Part shown: positions 33,149 to 45,458 of the stretch, piece after piece | Layout: every line of letters starts with the position of its first letter | Numbering within the stretch: the stretch's first letter is position 1 | Source: Adiantum capillus-veneris | Lineage: Eukaryota; Streptophyta; Polypodiopsida; Polypodiales; Pteridaceae | Length of the DNA: 64,000 bases | NCBI GenBank assembly: GCA_014529385.2 | Contig: CM043955.1 | Location: 135,916,108-135,980,107 of the forward strand | Reading direction: 5' to 3' | The notes under the pieces: generated by a model | What the model saw: the letters and a program-made list of their open reading frames with translations, nothing else | What the model was told of the DNA's origin: nothing | The model's database searches: none | Made by a program: the position numbers and the translations under genes

Positions 33149-33183
<35 letters not shown>
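33148..33183. repeat. (CT)n microsatellite
   Basis: About 36 bp of CT, ten bases before the ATG of the repeat-bearing ORF at 33193. Confidence 0.95.
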
Positions 33184-33186
<3 letters not shown>

Positions 33187-33192
33187 TTGCAA

Positions 33193-33540
33193 ATGGATAG
33201 TAGCGCAGAAGATTATTGGCTTGGTGATGCTCAGGACCTTTCTTTCAATGAGATAGAAGGTGATGCTCAGGACCTCTCTTTCAACGAGGTAGAAGGTGAT
33301 GCACAGCTCCTCTCTATCGATGAGATGGAAGGTGACGCACAGTTCCTCTCTTTTGACGAGGTACAAGGTGGCCCAAGCAATATTCAGCAGATGCACATCA
33401 ATTCCATTAGCACTAGTATTCCAGCTGCATGTACCAGTAATCAGGCTTTTCTTCGTGATTATTGGGCTGCAAAGAAACGCGCACAGAGAAGCAAGGAAAG
33501 ACATCCTACGTCTGCTCTTGGATTAGCGGAAGCAAGGTAA
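33193..33540 (+). CDS. ORF with four 12-residue acidic repeats
   Basis: ATG 33193 opens MDSSAEDYWL. Four in-frame 36-bp repeats follow (33223-33366), each GDAQ-x-LS-[FI]-[ND]-E-x-[EQ], so the first half is very acidic. The C-terminal part is basic (AAKKRAQRSKERHPT) and ends at a stop after GLAEAR. AAGGTAAAGA at the stop could be a splice donor, in which case the protein continues in later exons. I recognise no family. It may form one decayed gene with the frames at 33655-34196. Confidence 0.4.
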   Translation: MDSSAEDYWLGDAQDLSFNEIEGDAQDLSFNEVEGDAQLLSIDEMEGDAQFLSFDEVQGGPSNIQQMHINSISTSIPAACTSNQAFLRDYWAAKKRAQRSKERHPTSALGLAEAR

Positions 33541-33654
33541 AGAAAGAACATTTTTGCAGTGGTGGCTCGATGTCGGTGCAAGCAAACAGTAGGGATTGCA
33601 AAGAATGAGCAGAAGGAAATATTCCGGTAACTCCTGGACCACCAAACATTTTCC

Positions 33655-34196
33655 GTGCTGCAACCATCAAATTTCAACAAAGTCGAAGACACTGTTGTAT
33701 CGGGTGTGCACAATACTTTGACTCAAATCAAGGTCCCTCATTCAGCAAGTGAACTTTTTGTAAAGAGAAGCTCTTTGGCAATGATTCTGAACAATAGTAC
33801 AAACTCACAATCAGCAAACCAATCCAGAATGGCTAGTATCCTGGGGATCCATCGAAGGAATATATATGCAGCAAGCTCACGGATAGAGAATAAAGATGAA
33901 GATAAAGTGTTGCCATTGAGTGCTTGTGAGAGACAATTGCCACAAGGAACCGCTATACCAATGAAACAAGAGATTTGGTATATGCCTTTTGGACATCAAA
34001 GAGCAGAGTTTCACCCAACAAGAAAGACATATGCAAAACGAGAATTGGAAGGAGAAGTGTCGTCAAACATCCTATACATCTACTTGACGAATATCAGGTA
34101 CCAACAACTTCTAGTAATTGTACATCTTGTTTGGTGCTACTTAAGGCTTATTTGGTCCAGATAGTACCAAATTTGGCAGTCTATAATTTGGCCTAA
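33655..34196 (+). pseudogene. Decayed coding remnant, two overlapping frames
   Basis: The frame from 33655 reads KVPHSASELFVKRS, then SRMASILGIHRRNIYAASSRI, which has helix-turn-helix character. At about 33975-34000 the good frame changes to FWTSKSRVSPNKKDICKTRIGRR. I have an impression that such phrases occur in uncharacterised eukaryotic proteins but cannot name a family. No start codon is secure. Confidence 0.35.
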
Positions 34197-34754
34197 AATG
34201 TCAAGAAAAAGTAAATAATCTGAGTTTTTGCAAACTCTTAAAATTTTTACCTCAATGTGTCCTTGAGCTTACCCACTTGTTCATACGACTTTGAAGCATA
34301 CCCTCCAGTCAAATTGAGTGGTTTGGAGTCTTTTCGTGCTATTTCTAGCCGTAGACCTGAAATTTTTCAACTTCAAATAACAACTCACAATGATTCTTTC
34401 GGAGAGAGCAATGTTTTGAAATCCACCTCGGATCCTACTTACCCTACTCCTAGGTTCTCATGTAATGGGGTTGTGATTTGTGTCCACAAACACTCGTTTT
34501 CTTATTTTTTATGGTTTTTTGAGCATTGATCTTAAGACTTGTTTCGTCTATCAATCATTCTCAAAATCCTAATGTAGTTCTACACTCCTAAAATCACAAA
34601 GGCACTCGGCAAGTACAACTTACCTCCAAGCTACCTCTACACAGCAAAAGATGACAATCTTAAGCTATGCAGTTTCTAAAAGAAATTTTTTCCTCTAAGA
34701 GATCTTAGACGAAGTTAAAGGATAACTTTACAAGACGCTCATGTTAGGTCTCTT
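34197..34754. other. Probable leader of a minus-strand Gypsy remnant
   Basis: No ORF I trust (a 90-codon frame at 34257-34529 has no features). By position it would be the region just downstream of the primer site at 34755-34775 on the minus strand. Confidence 0.35.
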
Positions 34755-34775
34755 CGATCCCCAGCAGCGGAGCCA
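34755..34775 (-). promoter_or_regulatory. Primer binding site of a Gypsy remnant
   Basis: Minus strand TGGCTCCGCTGCTGGGGATC, a common variant of the plant Ty3/Gypsy primer site TGGCGCCGTTGCCGGGGATC. A candidate LTR end lies four bases away (plus-strand TGGTATGGGTG from 34780). Confidence 0.6.
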
Positions 34776-34779
34776 AATT

Positions 34780-35700
34780 TGGTATGGGTGTCTAATCTCA
34801 CTCCTATCTTATTGTTGCAGATTTAGTGAGAACCACGATTGAATTGTCAATCCATGGGATGAAGCTGACTCAACTAGTGCATAGAGGCTACAAGAGGTTG
34901 ACAATCTCTCGAAAAACAACAAACAACTCACATCTAACTCAAGCTACACTCAAGTGACTGAAATCACCAAAAGCCAATCGCTCATCAGCAAACAAATCAC
35001 ATCCATTACAGCATCAAATGACATCCAAACGTAACGAGACTTCGGGGACATGTTTATAAGACCTAAGCACACATGCTTACGGTCTCAAATCCCACTTTAG
35101 GTCAAGTACAAAAATCAAGATTATTAACAGTAGTGGATTTTTGACCTAGTCGTTTTCAACCCAGAATGCACCTAAATGCTTATCAATGATGCCCCAATAC
35201 CCCACCTATGCTTAGTTTTTGATTTTGAAGTGTAAGTTTCTACTTAAGATGAAATTAGACTATGGGTCGGCGACGCCAAAATCTATGAAATATCGTGAAG
35301 TGTTTACGTCAATACGTAGAGCTCTCACCTACGGTTGCAATGCAACAAACGCGACTGCAATGTGTCAATCGAGGAGGGAGTAGGAAGTGCGAGAAGGAGA
35401 GAAGTGAGCGTCGTTCGCTCACACTGTGTACTTCATTATCCAAAACTTAAAATTAACTTACAAAAATTGGCTTTGATACCTTAGTCAAGGTTTTTGGTGG
35501 TCAAAACTAATAATCTGGGAGCTCTAACTGAAGATGGGTAATGACAGGTTGATACAATTGGAAGCTTGTAGCCCTAGCTCATCAATTACAAGGTTTATCC
35601 AAAAAATAGGAGTTACAATATTCCCAATTTATAAAAAATAATAAGTGTTTTTATAATGAGAGCTCCAAAAAATGATATCCAAGTTAGCTTGCTGCTAACA
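34780..35700 (-). repeat. Possible LTR of the Gypsy remnant, far border unknown
   Basis: Noncoding sequence adjoining the primer site. A minus-strand TATA-like GTCTTATAAACATG lies near 35050-35063. Neither the second LTR nor a clear left terminus is seen, so the extent is a guess. Confidence 0.3.
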
Positions 35701-36436
35701 TAAGTAAAGCTAGATTTTCAGTTAGACAAGAACCTCATGTTTTGTTGCTCCTGAAAAAAATGTGGCCAACCACAGCTAGAAGATGCTCCAAAATTTGTGA
35801 GTATATCTGGAGACAAACGAGCAAAAATGTTGGGGAATCATCTCCACCGCCATTCAAATAGGTCCACAGATCATCATAGCTCATTTTCACGTGATCACAA
35901 CAAAAGATATGCCAGACAACATCACAATGGGAATGCCAATGGCCCAGAAGATGGTAGAGATACAGAATGTAACTACAATGCAATCTTCAGAGACAACAAA
36001 GAATTAATAACAACACTGGTCACTCGCGAACAACAACACAAAGTCCTCAAGCACAATTCAAATGGAAGATCTTATTGAAGATGATTTATCTCCATCGAGC
36101 AGAACTTTGGAAGAGCTTAAAGCAAATCAAGCAATAGCAAGTGCTGATCAAATAGAGCAAAGAGCAACCACGATAGCTATTGAGCAGAGAATGCCACCAA
36201 GACAAGAAGTTAAGAAGAACGGAGCTGCAAACAACCAAGAAGCAATAGAAAGTCCAAAGATCCAGACATTGTCACCCGAATCAACCTATGTAAGTCAGAA
36301 TGGAACACAAAGTCTCAAGTCACCTTCCATAGAGACACAACTAGATCAAGATGAGACCATGGCAAAAGCAGGACAAAGATCTTTGATAGAACCAGCAATG
36401 ATAATAGGTGTAGTTCGCAGTAGTACAAAAGGACCA
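35701..36436 (+). other. Low-complexity polar ORFs, probably not genes
   Basis: Frames 35797-36078 (His/Asn/Ser-rich) and 36062-36454 (Glu/Gln/Ser-rich) overlap in different phases. They have no domain I know. The second ends within the Copia gag scrap that follows. Confidence 0.25.
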
Positions 36437-36676
36437 AGTACTTGGAGACTTTGACCCAAGGAAATCCTAAAGTTGTGAAGTTTGATGCATTATGCACATT
36501 GTTGTTGCAAGAGTCACTTTCCAAAAAAATAGGACTAGACAGCATGCAGTTGAATAGGCTTTTATTGCTGCTCAAAGAAAGTGTGGTAACAACAATGCAT
36601 CCACTTCTTATGGTTCTTCTGCGAGTGGAAAATTACATGTTCCTAATGCTTCTGCTGGCAGCAATTCCTTTGGAAA
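36437..36676 (+). pseudogene. Copia gag fragment
   Basis: From AGTACTTGGAGACTTTGACCC the sequence follows the Copia gag (QGNPKVVKFDALCTLLLQESL) with frame breaks, ending at GGCAGCAATTCC. It starts at nearly the same gag position where E1 is interrupted by E2, but without the TTAGA variant. Confidence 0.8.
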
Positions 36677-36678
36677 TT

Positions 36679-36680
<2 letters not shown>

Positions 36681-36716
<36 letters not shown>
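36681..36716. repeat. (GA)n microsatellite
   Basis: 36 bp of GA between the Copia scrap and the 3' side of the minus-strand LINE. On the LINE strand it is a CT run and might be its tail. Confidence 0.9.
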
Positions 36717-36719
<3 letters not shown>

Positions 36720-36772
36720 TTCTATTATCATCCTTAAAGGTCAAATATGACCTATGGGACCAAATGAACATG

Positions 36773-39700
36773 TCACGTGGTGTGAGTGGAGGTCATAAGT
36801 GACTCTTGATGCTCAAAAATGGTTGAAGCGAGCGTCACAATAGAGATTCCACATCGTGGTTGGGAGAGGAAGGTATGTAGGGAGAGCTCATGGCTGAATA
36901 TATGGGGGAAAGTGGACCTAATGTGGTCAAAAGCTGAGCACTCAAGTAGTGTGTGGTGCTCACTCTCCCGCACTTGACGAGGGCATAAGGTGCAAAGTCG
37001 ATGAGACTCCTCACCAGTGCCCCAACGTCCTGTCTCATAGCGTAGAAAATGGGAGATAAGACGAATGGAGGCAATGGTGCAGATTGCAGTCAACGGGATG
37101 GGGTCAAGGATGTAGGGATGGGTTTGGTTACCTTCTTCAGAGAAGAAGAGAGATTTTTAGTTTGGGACAACGTGTGTGGTGTAATGGCTAAAGCGAGAAC
37201 CTCCGGATTTCTCCCAAGCCATGATACATTGTCATTGTAAGAAGGCCTCATTAACTTGGGAGTCAATCGACACATCCTTGACCAAGTGACATGCATCCCA
37301 TCTTCCAGACAATTTCTTGATGTCAAGCATCCACCCCGAACTTAGTATTTCGCTCTTGCATGTCTTTTGGACCTTTTGACTTGCTTCATATGCGATTCTA
37401 GGAAGTTGATACAAAGGGCTACGTTGTATCTTAAGCATGTACTCCACAACCCTTGCATGCCCAAGACCTCAATAGGAAGCGATCCAAACTCAAGAAGTAA
37501 GAGCATGTAGGGTGTTTGTGCCTTGACTTGGAGAAAGTTGGTGAGAAAACGCTTTTGGACATTCTCAAACTCTTTCTAAGTATACTTCCCGATGCTTCCA
37601 CCCCACACCTCCACTCCATAAAGAAGCACCGGTGTCACCAATGTGTCAAAGAGGTACTTTTTGAGAGCCCAACACTCGATCTCTCCGGCATTGCACATGC
37701 TCTCAAATGCATAATAAGCCCTCTTTCCAGCTGCCAAGCGACACATTGCGCAATCCTTCCATTTATGATTGGATGGAACCTCAAGGCCAAGATACTTGAA
37801 GAGATATACCACTTCAAGTTGCTCATTGTTGTATACAATGCATGGATTTTTGTCATTGAGGGTCTTTACAAGCATAACCTTGGTTTTGGATCCATTCACA
37901 ATCAGCCCGCTATGTAGGCAAAATCATTCCAAGACACTCATAAGCTTTTTTGCATCTTCTAAGGTATGTGCCAAGAGCACTACATCATCGGCATAAAGCA
38001 AAAGCATGATCACCGTATTTCCGATCTTAACCTCTTCTATGCCTTCTTGCTACATAAAATCAAGAACAATGCATTCCAATTCATCAATGAGTAGCCCAAA
38101 GAGGGTTGGGGAAAGTGGGCATCCTTGGTTGACACCAATGGTGCTTGCAAAAAATTCTGAAATTCCATCTCCCATACGTAGTCGACATATCACTTTTTGG
38201 TAGATGCAAAAGACTGCATGCATGAATTCTCTCGGCACTTAAAGGCCTTGCATACATCTTCCAAAGATTTCCTCGCGGTACCATATCAAAAGCTTTCTTA
38301 AAATCCACAAAGCAACAATACAACTTTTTTCCTTTCAATCGAGACGCTTCCATAAGAACTCAAAGAGTGACAAGGTGATCAATAGTACTATGATGCTTTT
38401 GAAAACCTGCTTGGCCAAGCGCATGTTTGCCATTCTTTTCAGCCCATTCACTTATCTTCTTCTCCATGATACATCCAAATAACTTATTCATCAAAGAACC
38501 AACCATTATAGTGTGATAGTTGTTCACATTGTTTACATCTCCTCCTTTGTGCAAAGGTTTTCTTGCTTGTCCATTTAATCATTTCAGGCTTGACACCTTG
38601 AAGGTCCCCTGCCTTGCGAGTAGCAAGATTCTCAAGCACGCGGCATACATCTTTAATGATAAACAAGGGAGGCATAAATGGAAGGGAGCTACAACACTCC
38701 ATCTTATCAACATTGAGTTTCTCATAGAAGTTCTTGCAATGCATATACATATCCTCAAAATTCAAGTCACCAAAGCTCTCAACGTGCTTGCCTTTTAGAT
38801 TTTACCAAAACTTGCCACAAGCATGTGCTTTCTCTTGCGCTAAAAGAAGTTGCTTTTTGACTTCCCACCTTCTCCTCTTCTTTTGAACAAGTGCTTTGTA
38901 TGTGTGTAATGTTCCAAGTAAACTTCCTTGTCTTTGCATCCAAACTTAGCAAGTGATTTTGGGCTTGACTACATTCCATGTAAACCATATTCTTCTTGGT
39001 GCTACCCTTCTTAGACCTTTTGCAAGACATGTGTTTCACTGAAAAGCATTCCTTCGCACAAGAGAAAATTACTTCTTTGAAAACTTTCCACTTGCATTCT
39101 AATGTTGAGCTCTCTTGATGCTCTATCATGCTTAACATTTGGTCCACCATATTAGCATATATAACTGCTGGTTTGAAGTCTAGACATAGGTACAAATAAT
39201 TCATATCATGATTGGAGGCTACATGCTTGGGTCTTTTACCACACTTGAGGTCAATATATAACATCCTATGATCCGATTTCGGATTCCATTCACCAAGTGT
39301 AAAGCTTTGTATGCGTTCTAGAGTGGCTTCCGAAAACAACATATAGTCAATCACGCTATCACCATTGTGCTTTCTACATGTAAAGTCATTGGTGCCTTGC
39401 CATAGAGATACACCATTTTTTGCAATGAGCATTCCGGTACTATTGCACATATGTAGAATTTCCCATAGTGATCTAGTTCTTTTGCATCATTAGAACTTTG
39501 ATTATACATGTATGAGTCGTCCATTCTTCTTGAGACATGCGGCATGTCGACTTGTTGTGTGTCATGTTGTCACGTATTTGTGCGAGCATTCATGTCTTCA
39601 AAGACAATGACTTCACCATGTTCCTTGTAATGAGCAATGTCTTCTTCTAGTTCAACAAAGGGCTGATCTCTATCCATATCCAAGCGAGCATAAAAGTTGG

Positions 39701-40050
39701 ATTCATAGTGAGGAATGTAGCAACCAACCACAAACATGACTTGACCATTTGGTGGGCTGATTTTCAGCCATAAATAGCGTTTATACTTATCTTCTTTGAC
39801 AATGGAAACATCTTTCAAACCCTTTTTGGTCATACATGTTACGCCTCCTTGGCCTCTACGTTGCTTTGCATTTTTGGACCACATCAAAGAATGCACATCG
39901 TATTTGTCAAATCCAAGAATTTGTTGCGCAGCATGCTCCCATGTTTTGGCAAGAAGTATCAATGCCAATTCCCGCATTCCATGGATACCCGTTACAATTC
40001 CAAAAGCTTATTCGCAAGTGTGAGTTGGTCTCATAGATCATGTGTCCCTA
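36773..40050 (-). pseudogene. L1-like LINE ORF2 (endonuclease, RT, zinc finger), decayed
   Basis: Down the minus strand: APE-type endonuclease from about 40025 (ISFWNCNG), with GGVTCM, YLWLKI and EDMNART (39575), and SVIDYML and NPKSDHR near 39350-39280. RT follows: LYCCFVDFKKAFDMVPRG near 38300, GCPLSPTLFGLLIDE near 38110, and the catalytic box LLLYADDVVLL near 37985. A C-terminal zinc motif RLCTLCPRQVRESEHHTLLEC is near 36960-36990. Frames change many times, so no full protein is possible. The order and motifs fit an APE-type LINE of the L1 group. Confidence 0.85.
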
Positions 40051-40083
40051 TTTTTCTGGTGGACTTGCATCCTCCTCAAATGA

Positions 40084-40934
40084 CTTTTCTTCTTAAGATG
40101 GCACCTTAACCTTCTTGCTTCTTTCCTCATATGCTTTGCAACGTACATTTTGTTGCATAAAAGTGTGATCCTCATATACATTACGACCCGTTCCTTTGAG
40201 GTAGATCCAACTATTGTCAAGGATGATCTTTCTCGTTACCTCATTAGCCATGGTACATATAATAGGTCTTTCTCTCAAGCGAGGGACTCCTTGTTTTCCA
40301 ACTTGATGTGCACCATAAGCCATGATTCCAGCCATGCCAAAGTATGTAGCAAAAAACTCTTCAATAGCAACCGCAAGAGATTAGGGTGTTTCCATGCTTT
40401 CTTCCTTGATTCCACGAATGACGATGTTCTTGGAGCGTTTTTGTTGTTCTTGTAATTCTTGAGTGTCGACATTCTCTACATTCTTTGCTTGGACAACGGC
40501 TTGCGTGATAGGAGATGTAGAAACCACAGTATCCTTACATATATCAATCCATGATTTGGATGCATTCCTCATCTCACATACATCATGTCGTATTGTATCT
40601 ATCATTTTCTCTTTACATGATCACTCTCAACTTTGCTCAAGCGCTCTTTCAGTACATTCATGTCCACAAGAGAGTGCTTACATTCTTGAACTTCATTCTC
40701 AAGATGCATCAAGCGTGTTGTTTTCATTTTAAGAACCTTCTTGAGGTGCTCATTCTCCACAACGAAAACTCTTAAAGTGCCATTCTCCATTCCAAGTGCG
40801 CACAACTCTTCACGTTGCTTGTTGATGGTTTCTTGTAACGAGACCAAGTAAGCCATGATCATTGCTTCGGTTGTTGTAGACGATGTGGTTGGATTAGAAG
40901 CCAAATTCCTTGGAGATTTTGCATCATTCTCCAT
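40084..40934 (-). pseudogene. LINE ORF1, coiled-coil nucleic-acid-binding protein
   Basis: ATG 40934 (MENDAKSPRNLASN). Residues about 30-105 form a coiled coil with heptad Leu/Met. After a frame change near 40603 comes KNIVIRGIKEES, the start of an RRM-like region. In a further frame come RPIICTMANE, LDNSWIYLKG and YEDHTFMQQ, typical of LINE ORF1 C-terminal parts. It lies directly upstream of ORF2 and would make the RNA-packaging protein of the LINE. Confidence 0.7.
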
Positions 40935-41578
40935 GGAGAGTGTGGATTTCCACCCTTGCGAGTTTTGTCCGACATTGCCTTCAAATCAGCAACAAAAACG
41001 AAAAGTTTTGTCAGTTTTTTCAGTTCTGAGATGCTGTTATAGCAAAGCCTTCCATTGCTTAGAAAAAATATGTCTTTACATCAATGCAAAGAGGGCTTCA
41101 TGCTCTTCGATTGAGGCTATAGATCACCTAAATCGGAGTTCAAATGAGCGAGTTATGGTCAAAAGAGTGAATTGTTGTCTACTAGGTCAAAAAACGGTTG
41201 AAATAGAGAGAGAGAGAGAGAGAGAGAGCACTGAGTACAATCATTCCCCCACGCCTAGAGTGAGCTGGCTTTCTCTAGGCATGTATTTATATTAATTCCA
41301 AAACATTAGGAGAAAGCTAGACTCACTTTTGGGCCTTTCAATTCTAGAGAGAGAGTGGCGCTCGACCAATGAGGAAGAGGCTAACGTTACGTTGAAAATC
41401 GACATTTTGGAGTCAAGCTCTTTTTTTAAAAAGGGAGGAAATATTATTTTTGTTCATCAAATTGCACAATTTCACGCTTTCAAGGCATAAATGCCATAAG
41501 TCATACTAACTCTGTACCGAGGAATTTCAGAACTTTCATTGAAGACTCTATCTATAGTATCTTTGTTCCCGCCCAAAT
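40935..41578. other. Spacer with (GA)n
   Basis: Possible 5' leader of the LINE at its left side. GA run of about 26 bp at 41204-41229. No gene seen. Confidence 0.5.
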
Positions 41579-41842
41579 ATGACTTTGAGTAGCTCTATTT
41601 CCCTCTCAAAACTTCTTCCCTTTTTCATATTTGTGCTAACCTTTCTGTGTATTCTACTACACACCCTATCTACTTCTCGAAAGCCTAGCACTACCATTGA
41701 CTCTGTTAGCATTTTTAACAGTTATACTACAGACGATCAAGCATGGATACCATCTCGAATAACTATCGGAAGTTGGGTTCTACTGCAAACTAGGAGGAGG
41801 AAGAGGAGGCAACGCAATGATTTTGTGGAGGCTTTCAAGGGA
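41579..41842 (+). pseudogene. Unidentified coding sequence, part 1 (signal anchor)
   Basis: ATG 41579 opens MTLSSSISLSKLLPF, followed by a hydrophobic segment of about 20 residues (FFIFVLTFLCILLHTL), so a signal anchor or signal peptide is likely. A basic cluster RRRKRRQR follows near residue 72. At 41842 the frame is cut by the chromovirus; the five bases before it are AGGGA. Across the insertion the phase is kept into part 2 at 49269. I cannot name the family. Confidence 0.5.
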
Positions 41843-42341
41843 TGTTACGAGATTGGGCATCCTCCTGTTGTAGTGGTTAGCTGCAATTGGGATAGCTGGC
41901 GTAATGGTTAATTATGTGCTGTCTATTTATTTTACTAATTGAGTTGATGATGATTTTGTAGAGTGGAATGCCGGGAGTTGATGAAGAGGCACGGGCAATT
42001 ATTCTTTGCCATTTTATATTTGCACAGTATCTTAGAACATCATTGCAATAAGCCACTATGGCTCTGTAAATAGTTGTAGTGGGAACTCCCCTTATGGGTG
42101 AGCTTCACTCATTTACAAAAGTGAAGTGATTGTAAAAAGAGGGACCTCAATTTTTGGCACCTTAAACTCAAAATAATAGATTAAATACCAACTCCACAAG
42201 AGAGGTTCCGTGGAGTTTGGGGCTAGATTTAGGCCTTTCTCTTGCAGATTCTCTTCTTTACTCTCTTAGGCTATGGTTATTTGTTGTGTACTCTCTAATC
42301 GAGTCTCCATCTCTTACAAGCATGACTATGTCAATTTTATG

Positions 42342-42426
<85 letters not shown>

Positions 42427-42548
42427 ATAGTCTAGGTGTGAGTGTGTGTGCTTGGAAATTGGAAGAAGAGGTGGATAGGTTGATGGTGATTGCTTGGAAG
42501 CTTGTGTTGAATATTTTAAGCGGTTGATCTCCCCCTCTTCTCCCAACA
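41843..42548 (+). repeat. 5' LTR of chromovirus
   Basis: 706 bp, TGTTACGAG...TCTCCCAACA. It carries a long (TG)n of about 76 bp (42348-42424) downstream of the inferred promoter part. The partner LTR has only about 14-16 bp of TG at the same place. Confidence 0.93.
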
Positions 42549-42549
42549 G

Positions 42550-42567
42550 TGGTATCAAAGCCTCAGG
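42550..42567 (+). promoter_or_regulatory. Primer binding site of chromovirus (iMet type)
   Basis: TGGTATCAAAGCCTCAGG starts two bases after the LTR end; close to the iMet-tRNA primer site TGGTATCAGAGC. Confidence 0.85.
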
Positions 42568-44062
42568 TTCGAGGATAAATCGGCACCAGATTTCAATCTT
42601 AAGAAGGAGTTCCTCTAATCGACAAAATCCCAATTGCAATTCATCGACCTCGCAATTCAAGGATTCAAGGACTCGTGGAAATTCAAAGTATAATTGATCA
42701 AATTTGCAGAAGAAAACTCGATTGTTAATTGGTGGTTAATCGGCAACTAGTTTCCAATTCGGCTTCATAACGATCAAAATATGGTATGTCAAGTGTTCAC
42801 CTTCAATTCTAATGCATAATCATTGCGGGTTGTGAAGGCAAGAAGAAAGCAAAAAACCTTGGAGAGTCAGGAGATTCTTGATTTTGAAAACTAGTTGCAA
42901 TCGAGCAATTACTTTGTCATATGGACGATATCGGAAATCTTAATTAAAGAGGAAAGAAAGAAGGATTGAAGGAGAGAGGATAAAATAAAAGCTTGTCACG
43001 AAAACTCGAAGATTGAAGGAAAGGAAGAAGATGCGAGCCGATAAGCGTGCAAGTTTAGCTCAAAACAAACAAATTTTGGCTCTTAACACTACTGCCGAGT
43101 CCGCGTGGGAAGCAGCACCTACAGTCAAAAAAGTTCCTCTGTCGACTTGCTCGAAAACTGTCGAAATCACCATCAAAGTGGATGCCCTACCCGTGGGAGT
43201 GGTTTTGCCTCTTGGCACGTGCCCAGTTGAGGACCACATCGCCCTGCAGCTCATCATCTTCCCCACGACGATGCTCGCTCTCTGAGTATTCGTTGTCATG
43301 CAGGCTTTTCAAAATTAAGCCGCAAAAGTTACCCCAATATTCGGCCGGCCGCCCATTATAGTTACCAAACTTTTTTTTTTTACCAAAAACCTCCAAAGGG
43401 CTTTCACATGTTACTTCCGCCGCCCTTTGCTTAACTCCCATTCACCCCTACTGCCTATGGTGCTCTCCACTTGGCGGTCTCCCAAATCGATCGGCTCCCC
43501 CTCATTCGGTCACAAAGGGCTACTGTTTTCCAATAGGTATCGAACTCGTGCCGCCAAGAAGTGGAAGGACAACCACCGAGTTGCTAAATATTTTTGCAAA
43601 GAAAATTATCGACTCTTCCAACTTACTTCCTCCTTGACACCGACTATCTCAATGGAGCTGCAAATTTATTTACCAAGAATCCGAACATCGTCAAATTAAT
43701 CAAAAAAAACATTATCACTCAATTGAATAAACTGGGGACTCCTCTTCTACAATTGACATTGTTGGCTTCTTTCGGGAGGATAAGGGAGACCAGACACTAC
43801 AAAATTCAACTGGCTCGGTAAAGCACCGTCGGACCGTCTACTTCTCTGGCAATTTCCTAGCGCATCGCCATTCCGGACTGGACGCCACCTCTATTTCTCA
43901 GCTAAGTACATTACATTTCTGTCATTTAATTTACTCTTTTATTCCGCATATTGCATCTGTGAATATCACCAAATAGCCTTTTTAAGCATTACCATTTAAA
44001 TATTTATTTAAAAACAAAAGAAAAAATATATACATAATAATAAAAATAAAAAGCACGCAATC
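42568..44062 (+). other. Chromovirus leader
   Basis: 1.5 kb between primer site and gag ATG. Short frames only (for example 43013-43285). One could be decayed or irrelevant; no domain seen. Confidence 0.6.
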
Positions 44063-45456
44063 ATGGCACACCTTCCTCAGGCACCCACGATTGCAAAGAA
44101 ACTTCAAAATTTGCACCAGTCACTCACATATGAACGCATGCGAAGGCAAGAACTTGAAGATAAATTATTGCATTCTGCACGCACCGAATCTGCACCAGCA
44201 CCCAAGAAAAACAAAAGTAGCAGAAAAGCCTTCACTTTCAAGGATTTTGATGGCACTAAAGATGCTAGCACGGTTCTAGCATGGGTTAGTCAACTAGATG
44301 ACTATTTTCATGATAAAGACTTTCCCGAGCATGAGCATCCAATCATCTCACTAGCAGCGCTGCATTGTGGTGGAACGCCACCAAACAACATGGAAGAAGA
44401 CCACGCACCTAGAATGCATTTAAAAAAGTGTTTTTACCCCAATTTTTGCCCACACAGTACAAAGCTAAAGCACAACGTCAATGGGATTTAATTCGATAGG
44501 GTAGAAATGAAGATGTACAGGGTTACACTGACCGTTTTTGGAATTGTTTAATTCAATTGCAAGCTATTGAACATGTTAGTCGTAGGAAATTGAAGTGAAA
44601 GTACATATCAGGCTTGGCACTACAAATTAGTGCTGAGGTAGATATGTTCAAACCAGCTTCTCTGTCAAAGGCTATTACTTTGGCTCTCAACGCAGAAAAG
44701 AAGAAAGGTGGACATTCCTCTCACACTGATCAACCTGCTAACACTAACCGCAACAAGAGACCTCCTTTCTCTCCTAACTTTGACAGAAGCAAACACCAAA
44801 GCCGTACTTTTTTCAAAAGACATAGATTCGACAAACCTCTTACAACTGCTCAACCTCATACAAGCAACAACAATAACAACACCTAGCAACGAGGCAACCA
44901 AAATTCCTTCAACCAACATTCTCCTCCAAATTCTAATGGTAACAAAAAGGTGAAGTGTTTTGAATGCTTTCAGTATGGTCACTATGCAGATAGGTGCCCA
45001 AATGGTCATGCTAAGGGCAATGGTCAATCCAATGGCCATTCCAATGGAGTCAACAGAAATTTAAGTCAAAAACCCTTCAACAACAACCGCCCCAACGGAG
45101 CTACTCTTAACCTCATCGAAGATGCTACACCCGACGACAATGAAGTGAAAGTTAACTACGGTGAGGGATATGATCCTGATTATGATAACGATGACAACCC
45201 ATCCTCATGTACTCCTATATCTCCTCACACTTTGTTTAAAGTGCAAGGCACTGTTAAGGGTGAAAATGTCACCATTCTGTTAGATGATGGTAGTAGCCAT
45301 GATTTCATTTCCACACGATTGGCACAGCAACTATCACTCTCTGAAATCTCATCACCTCACAAGGTCAAAAAACTGTTTTTAATAATCAACGTTTTAATCG
45401 TAAAACTCAAGTCACTATTGAAGGTTGCATTGGTGAGTTCACTCAAGCGCGTACAT
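44063..45456 (+). pseudogene. Chromovirus gag and protease, frameshifted
   Basis: ATG 44063 (MAHLPQAPTIAKKLQN) with an N-terminal coiled coil, then gag (FTFKDFDGTKDASTVLAWVSQLDDYF). The frame breaks near 44380 and again near 44600 and 44890. A zinc knuckle CFECFQYGHYADRC is near 44960 and a Gly/Asn-rich linker follows. The protease loop ILLDDGSSHDFIS near 45280 has Asp where Thr or Ser is usual (DDG for D[TS]G). Confidence 0.85.
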
Positions 45457-45458
45457 TT

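Noticed and set aside
36437-36676. Third half of the split E1/E2 pair
   Set aside because: The fragment starts at nearly the same gag position but has TTGGA rather than the TTAGA variant and no LTR junction, so it is a separate scrap.
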